A stretch of 64,000 nt of DNA from Rhizomicrobium sp. (GTDB lineage: Bacteria; Pseudomonadota; Alphaproteobacteria; Micropepsales; Micropepsaceae), in NCBI GenBank assembly GCA_037200045.1, contig JBBCHM010000001.1, positions 1,984,001-2,048,000 of the forward strand, in the 5' to 3' direction. How positions within the stretch are numbered: the first letter of the stretch is position 1; each line of letters starts with the position of its first letter. The position numbers and the translations under genes are program-made. Of this stretch, positions 1-7,494 are shown one piece after another. The notes below the pieces were generated by a model. It was not told the origin of the DNA, did no database searches, and saw only the letters and a program-made list of their open reading frames with translations.

Positions 1-614
1 AAAGCCAGATCGTCGGGCGTATCGACGGTGAGTCGCCCGCCCTCGCGCGCCAGCTCCGGATAGGCGGATGCGCGCGCGATGGGCACAAAGTCGGGATGCA
101 GCTTGAAATAGCCGGTGACGTGCTCGCGCGCGACGGCGTCGTCCTGTGCGTCCATCATCAGCTTGTCCAGGCCGCGACGGGTGAAGGGATCGACGCCCTC
201 ATGCGCGGTCCGCGCGCCGTCCCGCATCAGGACGTAATCGCCGCCCTGCGCGATCATCGCGGTCAGGAGATGGTCGATGAAGCCAGCATCGATGAAGGGT
301 GCGTCGGAGGAGACCCGCACGATGACGTCCGCGTCGGTCGCTTCGGCGGCAAGCGCGAAGCGCGCCAGGACCTCGTCTTCCGGGCCGCGGATCACGGCGA
401 CACCGTTCTCCTTGCCGAATTCGACGATGGCGTCGTCCGCGGCGTTTGTCGTCGTGGCGACGGCGATGTCTTCGATGAGGTGGGATTTCTTCAGGCGGTG
501 GACGATGTGCCAGAGCAGCGGCCGCCCGGCGATGGGCCGCAGCACCTTGCCGGGGAGGCGCGTCGAACCCATGCGGGCCTGGATGATGGCGACGATCCGC
601 AGGTGCTCGCTCAC
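1..614 (-). CDS. Cytidylyltransferase of the SpsF/NeuA type (3' end beyond the window)
   Basis: Expected to transfer CMP to an acidic sugar in the cytoplasm. The start is a GTG at 614 that overlaps the TGA stop of the NeuB gene (GTGA), so the two are translationally coupled. The N-terminus reads VAIIQARMGSTRLPGKVL, the nucleotide-binding signature of this family. Downstream I read RVSSDAPFID and LTVDTPDDL, matching the conserved acidic positions. The frame stays open to base 1, so about 204 residues are visible and the C-terminus is missing. The NeuB neighbour argues for CMP activation of a nonulosonic-type acid. An SpsF-like cytidylyltransferase for another sugar is possible. Confidence 0.85.
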   Translation of the reverse strand, partial: MSEHLRIVAIIQARMGSTRLPGKVLRPIAGRPLLWHIVHRLKKSHLIEDIAVATTTNAADDAIVEFGKENGVAVIRGPEDEVLARFALAAEATDADVIVRVSSDAPFIDAGFIDHLLTAMIAQGGDYVLMRDGARTAHEGVDPFTRRGLDKLMMDAQDDAVAREHVTGYFKLHPDFVPIARASAYPELAREGGRLTVDTPDDLA

Positions 615-1480
615 GCGGCGCCTTTCCATTCGGCACGGATCGCGCGCAGCGGACGCATGCCGTCGGACGGATCGGCGCGCCAGTCGCGGTCGGCCAGTTC
701 CGAGGGCTGCGGGCCCTTGAAACCCCGGCCGTCGGCGGCCATCGATTCGCGGATGCGGGCGATGACCGGGGCGATCTCGCCCGGCAGCCAGCAATGGCCG
801 GCAGCGTATTCCGCGCCCCGGCCATCGAGGTCGAGATGGAATTCGACGGCGGCCGCGTTCCAATGGTGCACGGCGCGCTCGATCACGGCGGGCCGGCGGG
901 TATGATCGGACCAGCCGACCTTGCAGCCGGTGGCGTCGCGTATCGCCGCGATGGCGGCGAGATTGGCTTCGGCGGCCGGCGTCGGATAGGCCGAAACGCA
1001 GTGCAGGAGCGTGATGTCGGCAGCGCCGGCGCGCTTCAGCGTGTTCGCGGCGGCCGCGATCTCTTCCATCGTCGCCATGCCGGTCGACAGCACGACGGGC
1101 TTGCCGGTCCTGGCGCAGGCTTCCAGCAGCGGCGTCACGAGAAGTTCGTAGGATGCGATCTTGTAGAAGGAGACGAAGGGCCTGAGTTCCTCCACCGCTT
1201 CGAGATAGAACGGCGTGCAGGAGAACTGGATGCCCCGTGCCAGGCAGCGTTCCGACAGGGGCGCGAGATGGGCGTGTGGAAGTTCCCATTGCCGGCGTGC
1301 GCGATGCTTCTCGCTTCGGGCAAGGATTTCCGGGGCGAACATGCGGTCGATCTTGAAGAGCTGGAACTTCACCGCGTCGCAGCCCGCATCCGCCGCCGCG
1401 TCGACGAAGGCGAGCGCCCGGCCAAGATCGCGATCGTGGTTGCTGGAGGCTTCGGCGATGAAGATCGGTAAGGCGGTCAT
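611..1480 (-). CDS. neuB: N-acetylneuraminate synthase family protein (NeuB-like, lacks the SAF domain)
   Basis: Condenses phosphoenolpyruvate with an aldose to give a nonulosonic or related ulosonic acid. The ATG at 1480 gives 289 residues starting MTALPIFIAEASSNHD, which matches the NeuB N-terminal strand (IAE..xNH). Further TIM-barrel signatures are AGCDAVKFQLFK, SCTPFYLEAVEEL, FYKIASYELL, VVLSTGMATMEEI and LLHCVSAYPTP. Typical NeuB proteins are about 340-350 residues and end in an antifreeze-like SAF domain; this one ends after the barrel. Longer in-frame starts up to 1666 add sequence unlike the family. Stop overlaps the cytidylyltransferase start. The exact sugar product cannot be read from the sequence. 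Confidence 0.88.
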   Translation of the reverse strand: MTALPIFIAEASSNHDRDLGRALAFVDAAADAGCDAVKFQLFKIDRMFAPEILARSEKHRARRQWELPHAHLAPLSERCLARGIQFSCTPFYLEAVEELRPFVSFYKIASYELLVTPLLEACARTGKPVVLSTGMATMEEIAAAANTLKRAGAADITLLHCVSAYPTPAAEANLAAIAAIRDATGCKVGWSDHTRRPAVIERAVHHWNAAAVEFHLDLDGRGAEYAAGHCWLPGEIAPVIARIRESMAADGRGFKGPQPSELADRDWRADPSDGMRPLRAIRAEWKGAA

Positions 1481-1554
1481 GCGTCGGCCATCTGAATCTC
1501 TCTTAACCGTTTTTAAATGCGTTATGGCTAAAAGAGCGTTAACGAGGGGCCGCC

Positions 1555-1602
1555 ATGGGCGTGGAAATCGCACAAACCAGCATCGTCGCGGTAAAGCCTT
1601 GA
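1555..1602 (+). other. Possible 15-codon leader ORF overlapping the sulfotransferase start
   Basis: ATG at 1555 opens a 15-residue frame (MGVEIAQTSIVAVKP) whose TGA overlaps a TTG codon at 1599 that begins the conserved part of the sulfotransferase. A GAGGGG purine run precedes the ATG. It could be a coupled leader peptide or chance; alternatively the sulfotransferase starts at ATG 1524 and this frame is irrelevant. Confidence 0.25.
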
Positions 1603-2435
1603 GCGACATCACCCGCCCCTTTTTCGTCGTGTCGAGCGGACGCTCGGGCACGGCGATGCTGCACAAGGCGCTGTCGGCGGAGCCGGGCGTCGAGATCCAT
1701 CACGAATACATGGTCCAGATCGCCCAGCCGCTCGCGGTGCGGCGTTATCTCGGGCTTGTCGATGCCGCGGAGACCCTGAAGATCCTGGGCGAAACCCATG
1801 TCGCGGCGGTCGGCTACAGCGAAGCCCGCCATTGGGGCGATTCGTCCAACAAGCTGTCCTGGCTCATTCCCGAGCTGGCGAAGGCGCTGCCCTCGGCCAA
1901 ATTCGTCCATCTCGTGCGCGACGGCCGCAAAGTCGCCGGGTCCTATTTCCGCAAGCTGGGCGATGAGTGCTACGACGACCGTTCCACGCGCATCCTTCAG
2001 GCCCATTACGACGATCCCGCCCGCGCGCCGGCGCCACCGCCGGAGAAGAAATACTGGTGGCCGGTGCCGCGCCGGGACGATCCGGCGGCGCCGAGCTTTC
2101 GCAGCTTCGATCAGTTCGAACGCATCTGCTGGCACTGGGCAGAGGTGAACCGCGTCATCCTGAGCGAGTTGGCGCGGCTGCCGGCCCGCCGGCAGATGTT
2201 CGTGCGCCTGGAAGACCTGCATGACGAGCCCGGCGCCGTGAAGAGCGTCTACGACTTCCTGGGCCTGCCCTTCTCGGACGCGGCCTTCGCGGCCTTCGCC
2301 CGGCCGCACAATGTGAACCGGCCGGAAGACCGGCTGCTCGAGCCCGCCGAGCGCGCGCGGTTCGACGCCATCGCGGGCGGGATGATGGAGCGCCTCGGCT
2401 ATGCAAAACGTGCCGAGTACGTGATGAATTATTAA
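1599..2435 (+). CDS. Sulfotransferase family protein
   Basis: Likely transfers sulfate from PAPS to a glycan or other acceptor. The N-terminus reads PFFVVSSGRSGTAMLHKAL, the 5'-phosphosulfate-binding loop of the P-loop sulfotransferase fold. KFVHLVRDGRKVAGSYF in the middle matches the 3'-phosphate-binding region (RDGR). From TTG 1599 the protein is 278 residues. An in-frame ATG at 1524 would add 25 basic residues (MAKRALTRGRHG...) outside the fold, so the true start is uncertain. It is the first gene of a rightward run ending at 9452 and lies back-to-back with neuB, with about 120 bp between for divergent promoters. A role in decorating the surface sugar is inferred from the neighbours. Confidence 0.8.
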   Translation: MSDITRPFFVVSSGRSGTAMLHKALSAEPGVEIHHEYMVQIAQPLAVRRYLGLVDAAETLKILGETHVAAVGYSEARHWGDSSNKLSWLIPELAKALPSAKFVHLVRDGRKVAGSYFRKLGDECYDDRSTRILQAHYDDPARAPAPPPEKKYWWPVPRRDDPAAPSFRSFDQFERICWHWAEVNRVILSELARLPARRQMFVRLEDLHDEPGAVKSVYDFLGLPFSDAAFAAFARPHNVNRPEDRLLEPAERARFDAIAGGMMERLGYAKRAEYVMNY

Positions 2436-2483
2436 CCAAGAAGCGCCGATGATGGTTACCGGAATATTTCGTCGGACCATTCC

Positions 2484-3650
2484 ATGAGCGACACCTGCGA
2501 GCTCTGCCAACGCGCGGCGCTCGAACCGATCTACAAGCCGGAAAAATCGACGCGCGGCCTGACCGTTTATCTGTGTTCGGTCTGCGGGCTGCTGCAGAGC
2601 CTGCCGCGCATCGATCGCGCGGCGCGCGCACCGGCGGCGGTGTCCGCCGGCGCCGATTGGGGCAATGTCCGCTATGGCAAGGGCTTTCGCACCCAGATCG
2701 CGGTCGAGGCGCTGCGCCGGCATCGCGATTTCGCGAGCGACTTCGCGCTGCTCGACGTGGGCTCGAACCGCGGCAGCTTCGCCCGCGCCTTCCTGACCGC
2801 GGCGCCGAACGCGCATCTTATCGCCGTCGAGCCCGACGAGCGCGTCGCCGCCAATTGCGCCGGCCTGCCACGAACCCAGCTGATCGGCGAGCGCATCGAG
2901 AACGTCGCGCTGGAGACGGGCCGGTTCGACGCGATCCATTCCTGCCACACGATCGAGCACCTGATCCATCCGGCCAGCACGCTGGCCGATCATCATCGCG
3001 TGCTGAAAGACGGCGGCATTCTGGTGCTGGACGCGCCGAATACCGCGCTTCTGGCCAGCGACGACATCGTCGAGGAATGGTTCATCGACAAGCATCTCTA
3101 TCACTTCTCGGAAACGACGCTGACGCGGATGCTCGAAGCGTCCGGATTCACGATCCTGGAGCGGCCGGACGCCAAGGACCGCAGCAACCTGTTCTTCGTC
3201 GCCAAGAAGAACGGCAAGGCGCCGTCCAACAGCGGCGTCAACCTCGATGAGGTCGAATATGCCCGCAATCTGATCGCGACCTATGTCGCGAATCGCGCGC
3301 GCAATCTCGCCGCGCTGACGGCGGTGGCAACCGAATTGCTGAGCCTGGCGCCCCGGCGCGTCGCGATATGGGGTGCCGGACGGCTGTTCGACAGCCTGGT
3401 GACCCACGGCAAGTTCGACGCCAGCTCGCTTGCGATCCTGGTCGACAAGCACCTGAAAGCGCATGTCGGCGAACGGCATGGTTGCACTCTGACCGGCCCC
3501 GAAGACCTTGCCTCGGCCAAGCCCGGGGTCGTGGTGGTGATGAGCCGCGACTTCGCCGGCGAGATCGCCCAGGAGGTCAACACGCTGACGCCGGGCGCCG
3601 AGATCATTCTCTATACCGACCTGATGAGTCGGGCGCGCGCCGCCGCATAG
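2484..3650 (+). CDS. Zinc-ribbon class I SAM methyltransferase (sugar C-methyltransferase type)
   Basis: 388 residues in the three-part layout of sugar C-methyltransferases. The N-terminal ribbon has paired cysteines (CELC and CSVCG). A Rossmann methyltransferase core follows, with motif I DVGSNRGSFARAFL and IHSCHTIEHL, then a C-terminal domain with a second nucleotide-binding-like segment (RRVAIWGAGRLFDSL). The family methylates nucleotide-activated or keto sugars in deoxysugar pathways. It starts 48 bp after the sulfotransferase stop and 8 bp before the transketolase start, so it belongs to the same transcript. Its substrate is unknown. Confidence 0.82.
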   Translation: MSDTCELCQRAALEPIYKPEKSTRGLTVYLCSVCGLLQSLPRIDRAARAPAAVSAGADWGNVRYGKGFRTQIAVEALRRHRDFASDFALLDVGSNRGSFARAFLTAAPNAHLIAVEPDERVAANCAGLPRTQLIGERIENVALETGRFDAIHSCHTIEHLIHPASTLADHHRVLKDGGILVLDAPNTALLASDDIVEEWFIDKHLYHFSETTLTRMLEASGFTILERPDAKDRSNLFFVAKKNGKAPSNSGVNLDEVEYARNLIATYVANRARNLAALTAVATELLSLAPRRVAIWGAGRLFDSLVTHGKFDASSLAILVDKHLKAHVGERHGCTLTGPEDLASAKPGVVVVMSRDFAGEIAQEVNTLTPGAEIILYTDLMSRARAAA

Positions 3651-3658
3651 GAGCTCCC

Positions 3659-4564
3659 ATGGCCTTGACCCTGCGGTCCATCAGCGAAGAAGAGCCGCGC
3701 ACGGCGGCGCAGGATCTGGAAGACCAGCTCGCGAAGGCGGCCGCCTTCGTGCGCAGGCACACCATCGCCTCGATCTATCACGCGGGCTCCGGCCATCCGG
3801 GCGGCGCCTTGTCGTGCGCCGACATCCTGACCTGCCTGTTCGGCGCCGAGCTGAACTTCTGGCCGAATGCGATCGACGATCCCGAGCGCGACCGCTTCGT
3901 CCTCTCCAAGGGTCACGCAGCGCCGGCGCTGTACGCGGCCGGCGCGCATTACGGGTTCTGCGACGCCAAGGCGGCGCTCAACCTGCGCAAGCTGAACAGC
4001 CCCTTCCAGGGCCATCCGCACGTGCTCGACCTGCCCTGGGTCGAGACCAGCACCGGCTCGCTCGGCCAGGGATTCTCGGTCGCGCTCGGCATGGCGATGG
4101 GGCTGAAGCTGAAGAACAGTTCGGCGCGGGTCTACACGCTGCTCGGCGACGGCGAGTTGCAGGAGGGCGAGGTGTGGGAAGCCGCGATGTGCGCGGCGCA
4201 TCACTGCCTCGACAATCTCTGCGTCATCATCGACTACAACAAGCTGCAAAGCGACAACCGCAATTCCGAGATCATGCGGCTGGAACCGCTGGCCGCGAAG
4301 TGGCGCGCCTTCGACTGGGCCATCGCCGAGATCGACGGCCACGACATTCGCGAAATCCTGTCGACCTTTCGCCGCGCCGGCGTTACCCGAGGCCGCCCCT
4401 CGGTGATCATCGCCGACACGATCAAGGGCAAGGGCGTGAAATACATGGAGGGCATCGCGGCCTGGCATGGCAGCGTGAAGCTGACCCGCGAACAGGCCGA
4501 GGACGCGCTGCAATCGCTGGGCGCCAAGAGCGCCGAGATCAAGGAACTCCTCGATGTCCACTAG
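3659..4564 (+). CDS. Transketolase, N-terminal (TPP-binding) subunit
   Basis: 301 residues. ATG at 3659 follows an AGGAG site at 3649-3653; the longer open frame upstream lies inside the methyltransferase gene. SIYHAGSGHPGGALSCAD and LLGDGELQEGEVWEAAM are the transketolase thiamine-diphosphate signature (GDGEL...N, with the Asn in DYNKLQ). Split transketolases place the TPP/Mg-binding half here and the pyrimidine-binding half in the next gene, which overlaps this one by 11 bp. In a sugar cluster such a pair usually moves a two-carbon unit onto a dedicated sugar rather than serving the pentose phosphate pathway. That role is an inference. Confidence 0.9.
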   Translation: MALTLRSISEEEPRTAAQDLEDQLAKAAAFVRRHTIASIYHAGSGHPGGALSCADILTCLFGAELNFWPNAIDDPERDRFVLSKGHAAPALYAAGAHYGFCDAKAALNLRKLNSPFQGHPHVLDLPWVETSTGSLGQGFSVALGMAMGLKLKNSSARVYTLLGDGELQEGEVWEAAMCAAHHCLDNLCVIIDYNKLQSDNRNSEIMRLEPLAAKWRAFDWAIAEIDGHDIREILSTFRRAGVTRGRPSVIIADTIKGKGVKYMEGIAAWHGSVKLTREQAEDALQSLGAKSAEIKELLDVH

Positions 4565-5528
4565 TGCTCCGGCCCTGATCGGCACCAGCGGCGATTCGCT
4601 GCGCGAAGCGTTCGGCAAGGCGCTATCCGCCCTCGCCGACGAGTTTCCCAAAGTCGTCGTGCTCGACGCCGACATCGCCGGCGGCACCGGCGTGCATCAC
4701 TTCCGCAAAAGCCACCCCGAACGGCTGCTGCAATTCGGTATCGCGGAGCAGAACATGATGGCGGCGGCCGGCGGGCTGGCGGCGACCGGATTCATCCCGG
4801 TGGTCACGACCTTCGCGGTGTTCTGCCTGCGCGCGGTGGAGCAGGCGCGATTGTCGCTCGCCTATGCGCGGCGCAACGCCAAGATCGTCGCGAGCCATCC
4901 CGGGCTCGACGTCGGACCCGACGGTGGCTCGGCCCAGGCGCTCGAGGACCTTGCGGTGTTCCGCGCCATTCCCGGCATGACGGTGATCTCGCCGGCCGAT
5001 CCGACCGAGATGGCGCTGGCGACCCGCGCCATCCTGGAATTCGACGGCCCGGTCTATATGCGCACCGGCCGCAGCGCATCCCAGCGGCTGTTTGGTGACG
5101 ACCACACATTCGAGATCGGCAAGGGCCGGATCATCCGGGACGGCCGCGACCTCACCATCGTGGCCTGCGGCGTCGAAGTGGCGCGGGCGCTGCAAGCCGC
5201 GGAGCTTCTCGCGCAGGAGAACATCTCCGCCCGCGTCGTGAACATGGCGACGATCAAGCCGATCGACGCCGATCTTCTCGCGCGCTGCGCCGAAGAAACC
5301 GGCGCCTTCGTCACGGCGGAGGACCACAACATCCATGGCGGGCTAGGGAGCGCGGTGGCGGAAGCCTTGGCGCGCTCGCGGCCCTCGCCCGTCGAATTCG
5401 TCGGCGTGAAGGACGTGTTCGGCGCTTCCGGCGAGCCGGAGGAACTGGCCGAGTTGTATGGCCTGACCGCGCCGCACATCGCCGCCGCGGCGCGCGCCGT
5501 GCTGGCACGCAAGGCGGGCCGCGCATGA
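4554..5528 (+). CDS. Transketolase, C-terminal subunit
   Basis: 324 residues; the partner of the upstream half-gene (11 bp overlap). It carries the pyrimidine-binding domain with the catalytic glutamate region (LLQFGIAEQNMMAAAGGLA), FAVFCLRAVEQARLSLAYAR and HPGLDVGPDGGSAQALEDLA, and then the C-terminal transketolase domain (GPVYMRTGR...). Together the two genes give one full-length transketolase or DXS-like active site. The stop overlaps the next ATG (ATGA at 5525), so co-translation is likely. Confidence 0.9.
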   Translation: MSTSAPALIGTSGDSLREAFGKALSALADEFPKVVVLDADIAGGTGVHHFRKSHPERLLQFGIAEQNMMAAAGGLAATGFIPVVTTFAVFCLRAVEQARLSLAYARRNAKIVASHPGLDVGPDGGSAQALEDLAVFRAIPGMTVISPADPTEMALATRAILEFDGPVYMRTGRSASQRLFGDDHTFEIGKGRIIRDGRDLTIVACGVEVARALQAAELLAQENISARVVNMATIKPIDADLLARCAEETGAFVTAEDHNIHGGLGSAVAEALARSRPSPVEFVGVKDVFGASGEPEELAELYGLTAPHIAAAARAVLARKAGRA

Positions 5529-6277
5529 GCCGGTTCTCGCTCGCCGGAAAGAACGCCGTCGTCACCGGCGGCAGCCGCGGGATCGGACGCGCCATCGCGC
5601 TCGGCCTGGCGCAGGCCGGCGCCGACATCGTCTTCACCTATCGTGAGAAGCGCGACGAGGCTGACGCCGTGGCCGCCGACATCGCCAAGACCGGACGCCG
5701 CGCCCTGGCGCTGCCAATGGACGTCACCGACCGCGCCAGCGTGGAAGCGGCAGCACGCGATGCCCGCGCCTTCGGCAAGATATCAATCCTCGTGAACAAT
5801 GCCGGTATCAACAAGCCGACCGATTTCGACAAGATCGAAGACCGCGACTGGGATACGGTCCTGGCGACCAATCTCAAGGGTCCCTTTGTCTGCGCGCAAG
5901 TGTTCCTGCCGCTTCTGGCCGAGGCCGGCGGCGGCTCGATCGTCCATATCGGCTCGGTCAGCGGGCAATATGGCGGACCGCGCACGGCGCATTACGCGGC
6001 ATCGAAGGCCGGGCTGATCTCGCTGGCGCAGGTCATCGCGCGGTTCGGCGCGGCGTCGCATGTGCGTTCCAACGTGGTGGCGGCGGGCCTGATCGCCTCC
6101 GACATGGGCAATGCGGGTTTGCAGGCGGCGAGCGTGCAGAAAGCGGCCGAAGGCATCATCTTGAAGCGGCTCGGCCGTACCGAGGAAGTCGCCGACGCCG
6201 TCGTGTTTCTCGCCGGCGACGCGTCGTCCTACATCACGGCGCAGACCATCAACGTCAATGGCGGGCTCTACTTCTGA
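5525..6277 (+). CDS. Short-chain dehydrogenase/reductase
   Basis: 250 residues, classical SDR. The cofactor loop is VVTGGSRGIGRAIA (TGxxxGxG), followed by NNAG (LVNNAGI), the catalytic serine in HIGSVSGQYGG and YxxxK in HYAASKAGL. The C-terminus INVNGGLYF is typical of FabG-like enzymes. TYREKRDEAD after strand beta-2 lacks the acidic residue typical of NAD enzymes, which suggests NADP(H). It is coupled to the transketolase gene upstream and overlaps the ATP-grasp gene by one base. Probably reduces or oxidises a sugar intermediate of this cluster. Confidence 0.87.
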   Translation: MSRFSLAGKNAVVTGGSRGIGRAIALGLAQAGADIVFTYREKRDEADAVAADIAKTGRRALALPMDVTDRASVEAAARDARAFGKISILVNNAGINKPTDFDKIEDRDWDTVLATNLKGPFVCAQVFLPLLAEAGGGSIVHIGSVSGQYGGPRTAHYAASKAGLISLAQVIARFGAASHVRSNVVAAGLIASDMGNAGLQAASVQKAAEGIILKRLGRTEEVADAVVFLAGDASSYITAQTINVNGGLYF

Positions 6278-7494
6278 TGGGCAAAACACTTCTCATCGTA
6301 TCCGGCGGGATCGAGGCGGCCGACGCCGCCAAGCGCGCCAAGGAAATGGGACATTACGTCGTCGTCTCCGACCGCGATCCGCAGGCGCCGGGCTTCGCCT
6401 TCGCCGATTCCTGCCTGATCGCGGACGTCTATGGCCCAAGCGAGACGGCGGCCGCCGCCGAACGCTACAGCCGCAAGATCCGCAAGATCGACGGCGTGAT
6501 CTGTGTCGCGGCCGACGCGCCGATCACCGCCGCGACGGTGGCACAGCGCCTGCGCCTTCCCGGCATTTCGCTCGCCAGCGCGGAGCTCGCCTGCGACAAG
6601 CTTGCGATGAAACGGCGCTTCGCCGAATGCGGCGTGCCGGTACCGTGGTTCGCCGAGATCCCGACGCCGCAGGCCTTGCAACGCGTCGCGATCGAGCGCG
6701 GCCGCGACCTGGTGATCAAGCCGGCGGATTCGCGCGGCAGCCGCGGCGTGCAGCGCGTGGCCCAGGTCGCCGATCTCGACAAGGCGTTCGCGTTCGCACG
6801 CTCCCATTCACCCAGCGAGCGCGTGATGGTCGAGCAATATCTGGACGGACCGCAAGTCTCCACCGAATCCGTGGTCGTCGACGGTCGCTGCTTCACGCCG
6901 GGCTTCTCGGACCGCAACTACGAATATCTCGAACGCTATGCGCCGTTCTTCATCGAGAATGGCGGCGACCTGCCAAGCCATCTGCCGGCCGAACTTCAGC
7001 AGAAGGTCAAGGACGTCGTGGCGCGGGCCGCCGCGGCGCTCGGCATCACGAACGGCACCGTCAAGGGCGACATCGTCGTCCACAAGGGCGAGCCCTATGT
7101 CATCGAGCTGGCGGCGCGGCTTTCGGGCGGGTTCTTCTGCACCCGCGAGATCCCGCTCAACACCGGCGTCGATTTCGTCGGCGCGGCGATCCGCATCGCG
7201 CTCGGCGAAGCGGTCGCGCCGGAAGACCTCGAGCCGAAGCATTTCACGCCCGTGATCCAGCGCTATGCCTTTCCCAAGGCGGGGCGCGTGGTCGCGATCG
7301 AGGGCGCCGAGGAAGCGCGCCGGATCGGCGGCGTCGCCGACGTGATCGTGACCGCCAAGCCGGGCGACGTCATTCCCGATGCCGGCGACAAGCGTCCGTC
7401 CGCGGCGATGGTGCTGACGGTCGGCCCGTCGCGCGAGGCGGCGCTGGCGGCCGCGAACGACGCGCTGGCCTGCCTGAAGATCGTGACCGCGTGA
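6277..7494 (+). CDS. ATP-grasp family ligase
   Basis: 405 residues. The N-terminal pre-ATP-grasp domain starts MGKTLLIVSGGIEAADAA and resembles PurK/carbamoyl-phosphate-synthase-like ligases. The ATP-grasp core has DLVIKPADSRGSRGVQRV (ATP-binding lysine and glycine loop) and the metal-binding segment EPYVIELAARLSGGFF. Such enzymes activate a carboxylate as an acyl phosphate and join it to an amine or thiol, so this one may amidate or acylate the cluster's sugar acid or amino sugar. TGATG overlap with the SDR gene upstream, GTGA overlap with the GH57-like gene downstream. Confidence 0.8.
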   Translation: MGKTLLIVSGGIEAADAAKRAKEMGHYVVVSDRDPQAPGFAFADSCLIADVYGPSETAAAAERYSRKIRKIDGVICVAADAPITAATVAQRLRLPGISLASAELACDKLAMKRRFAECGVPVPWFAEIPTPQALQRVAIERGRDLVIKPADSRGSRGVQRVAQVADLDKAFAFARSHSPSERVMVEQYLDGPQVSTESVVVDGRCFTPGFSDRNYEYLERYAPFFIENGGDLPSHLPAELQQKVKDVVARAAAALGITNGTVKGDIVVHKGEPYVIELAARLSGGFFCTREIPLNTGVDFVGAAIRIALGEAVAPEDLEPKHFTPVIQRYAFPKAGRVVAIEGAEEARRIGGVADVIVTAKPGDVIPDAGDKRPSAAMVLTVGPSREAALAAANDALACLKIVTA

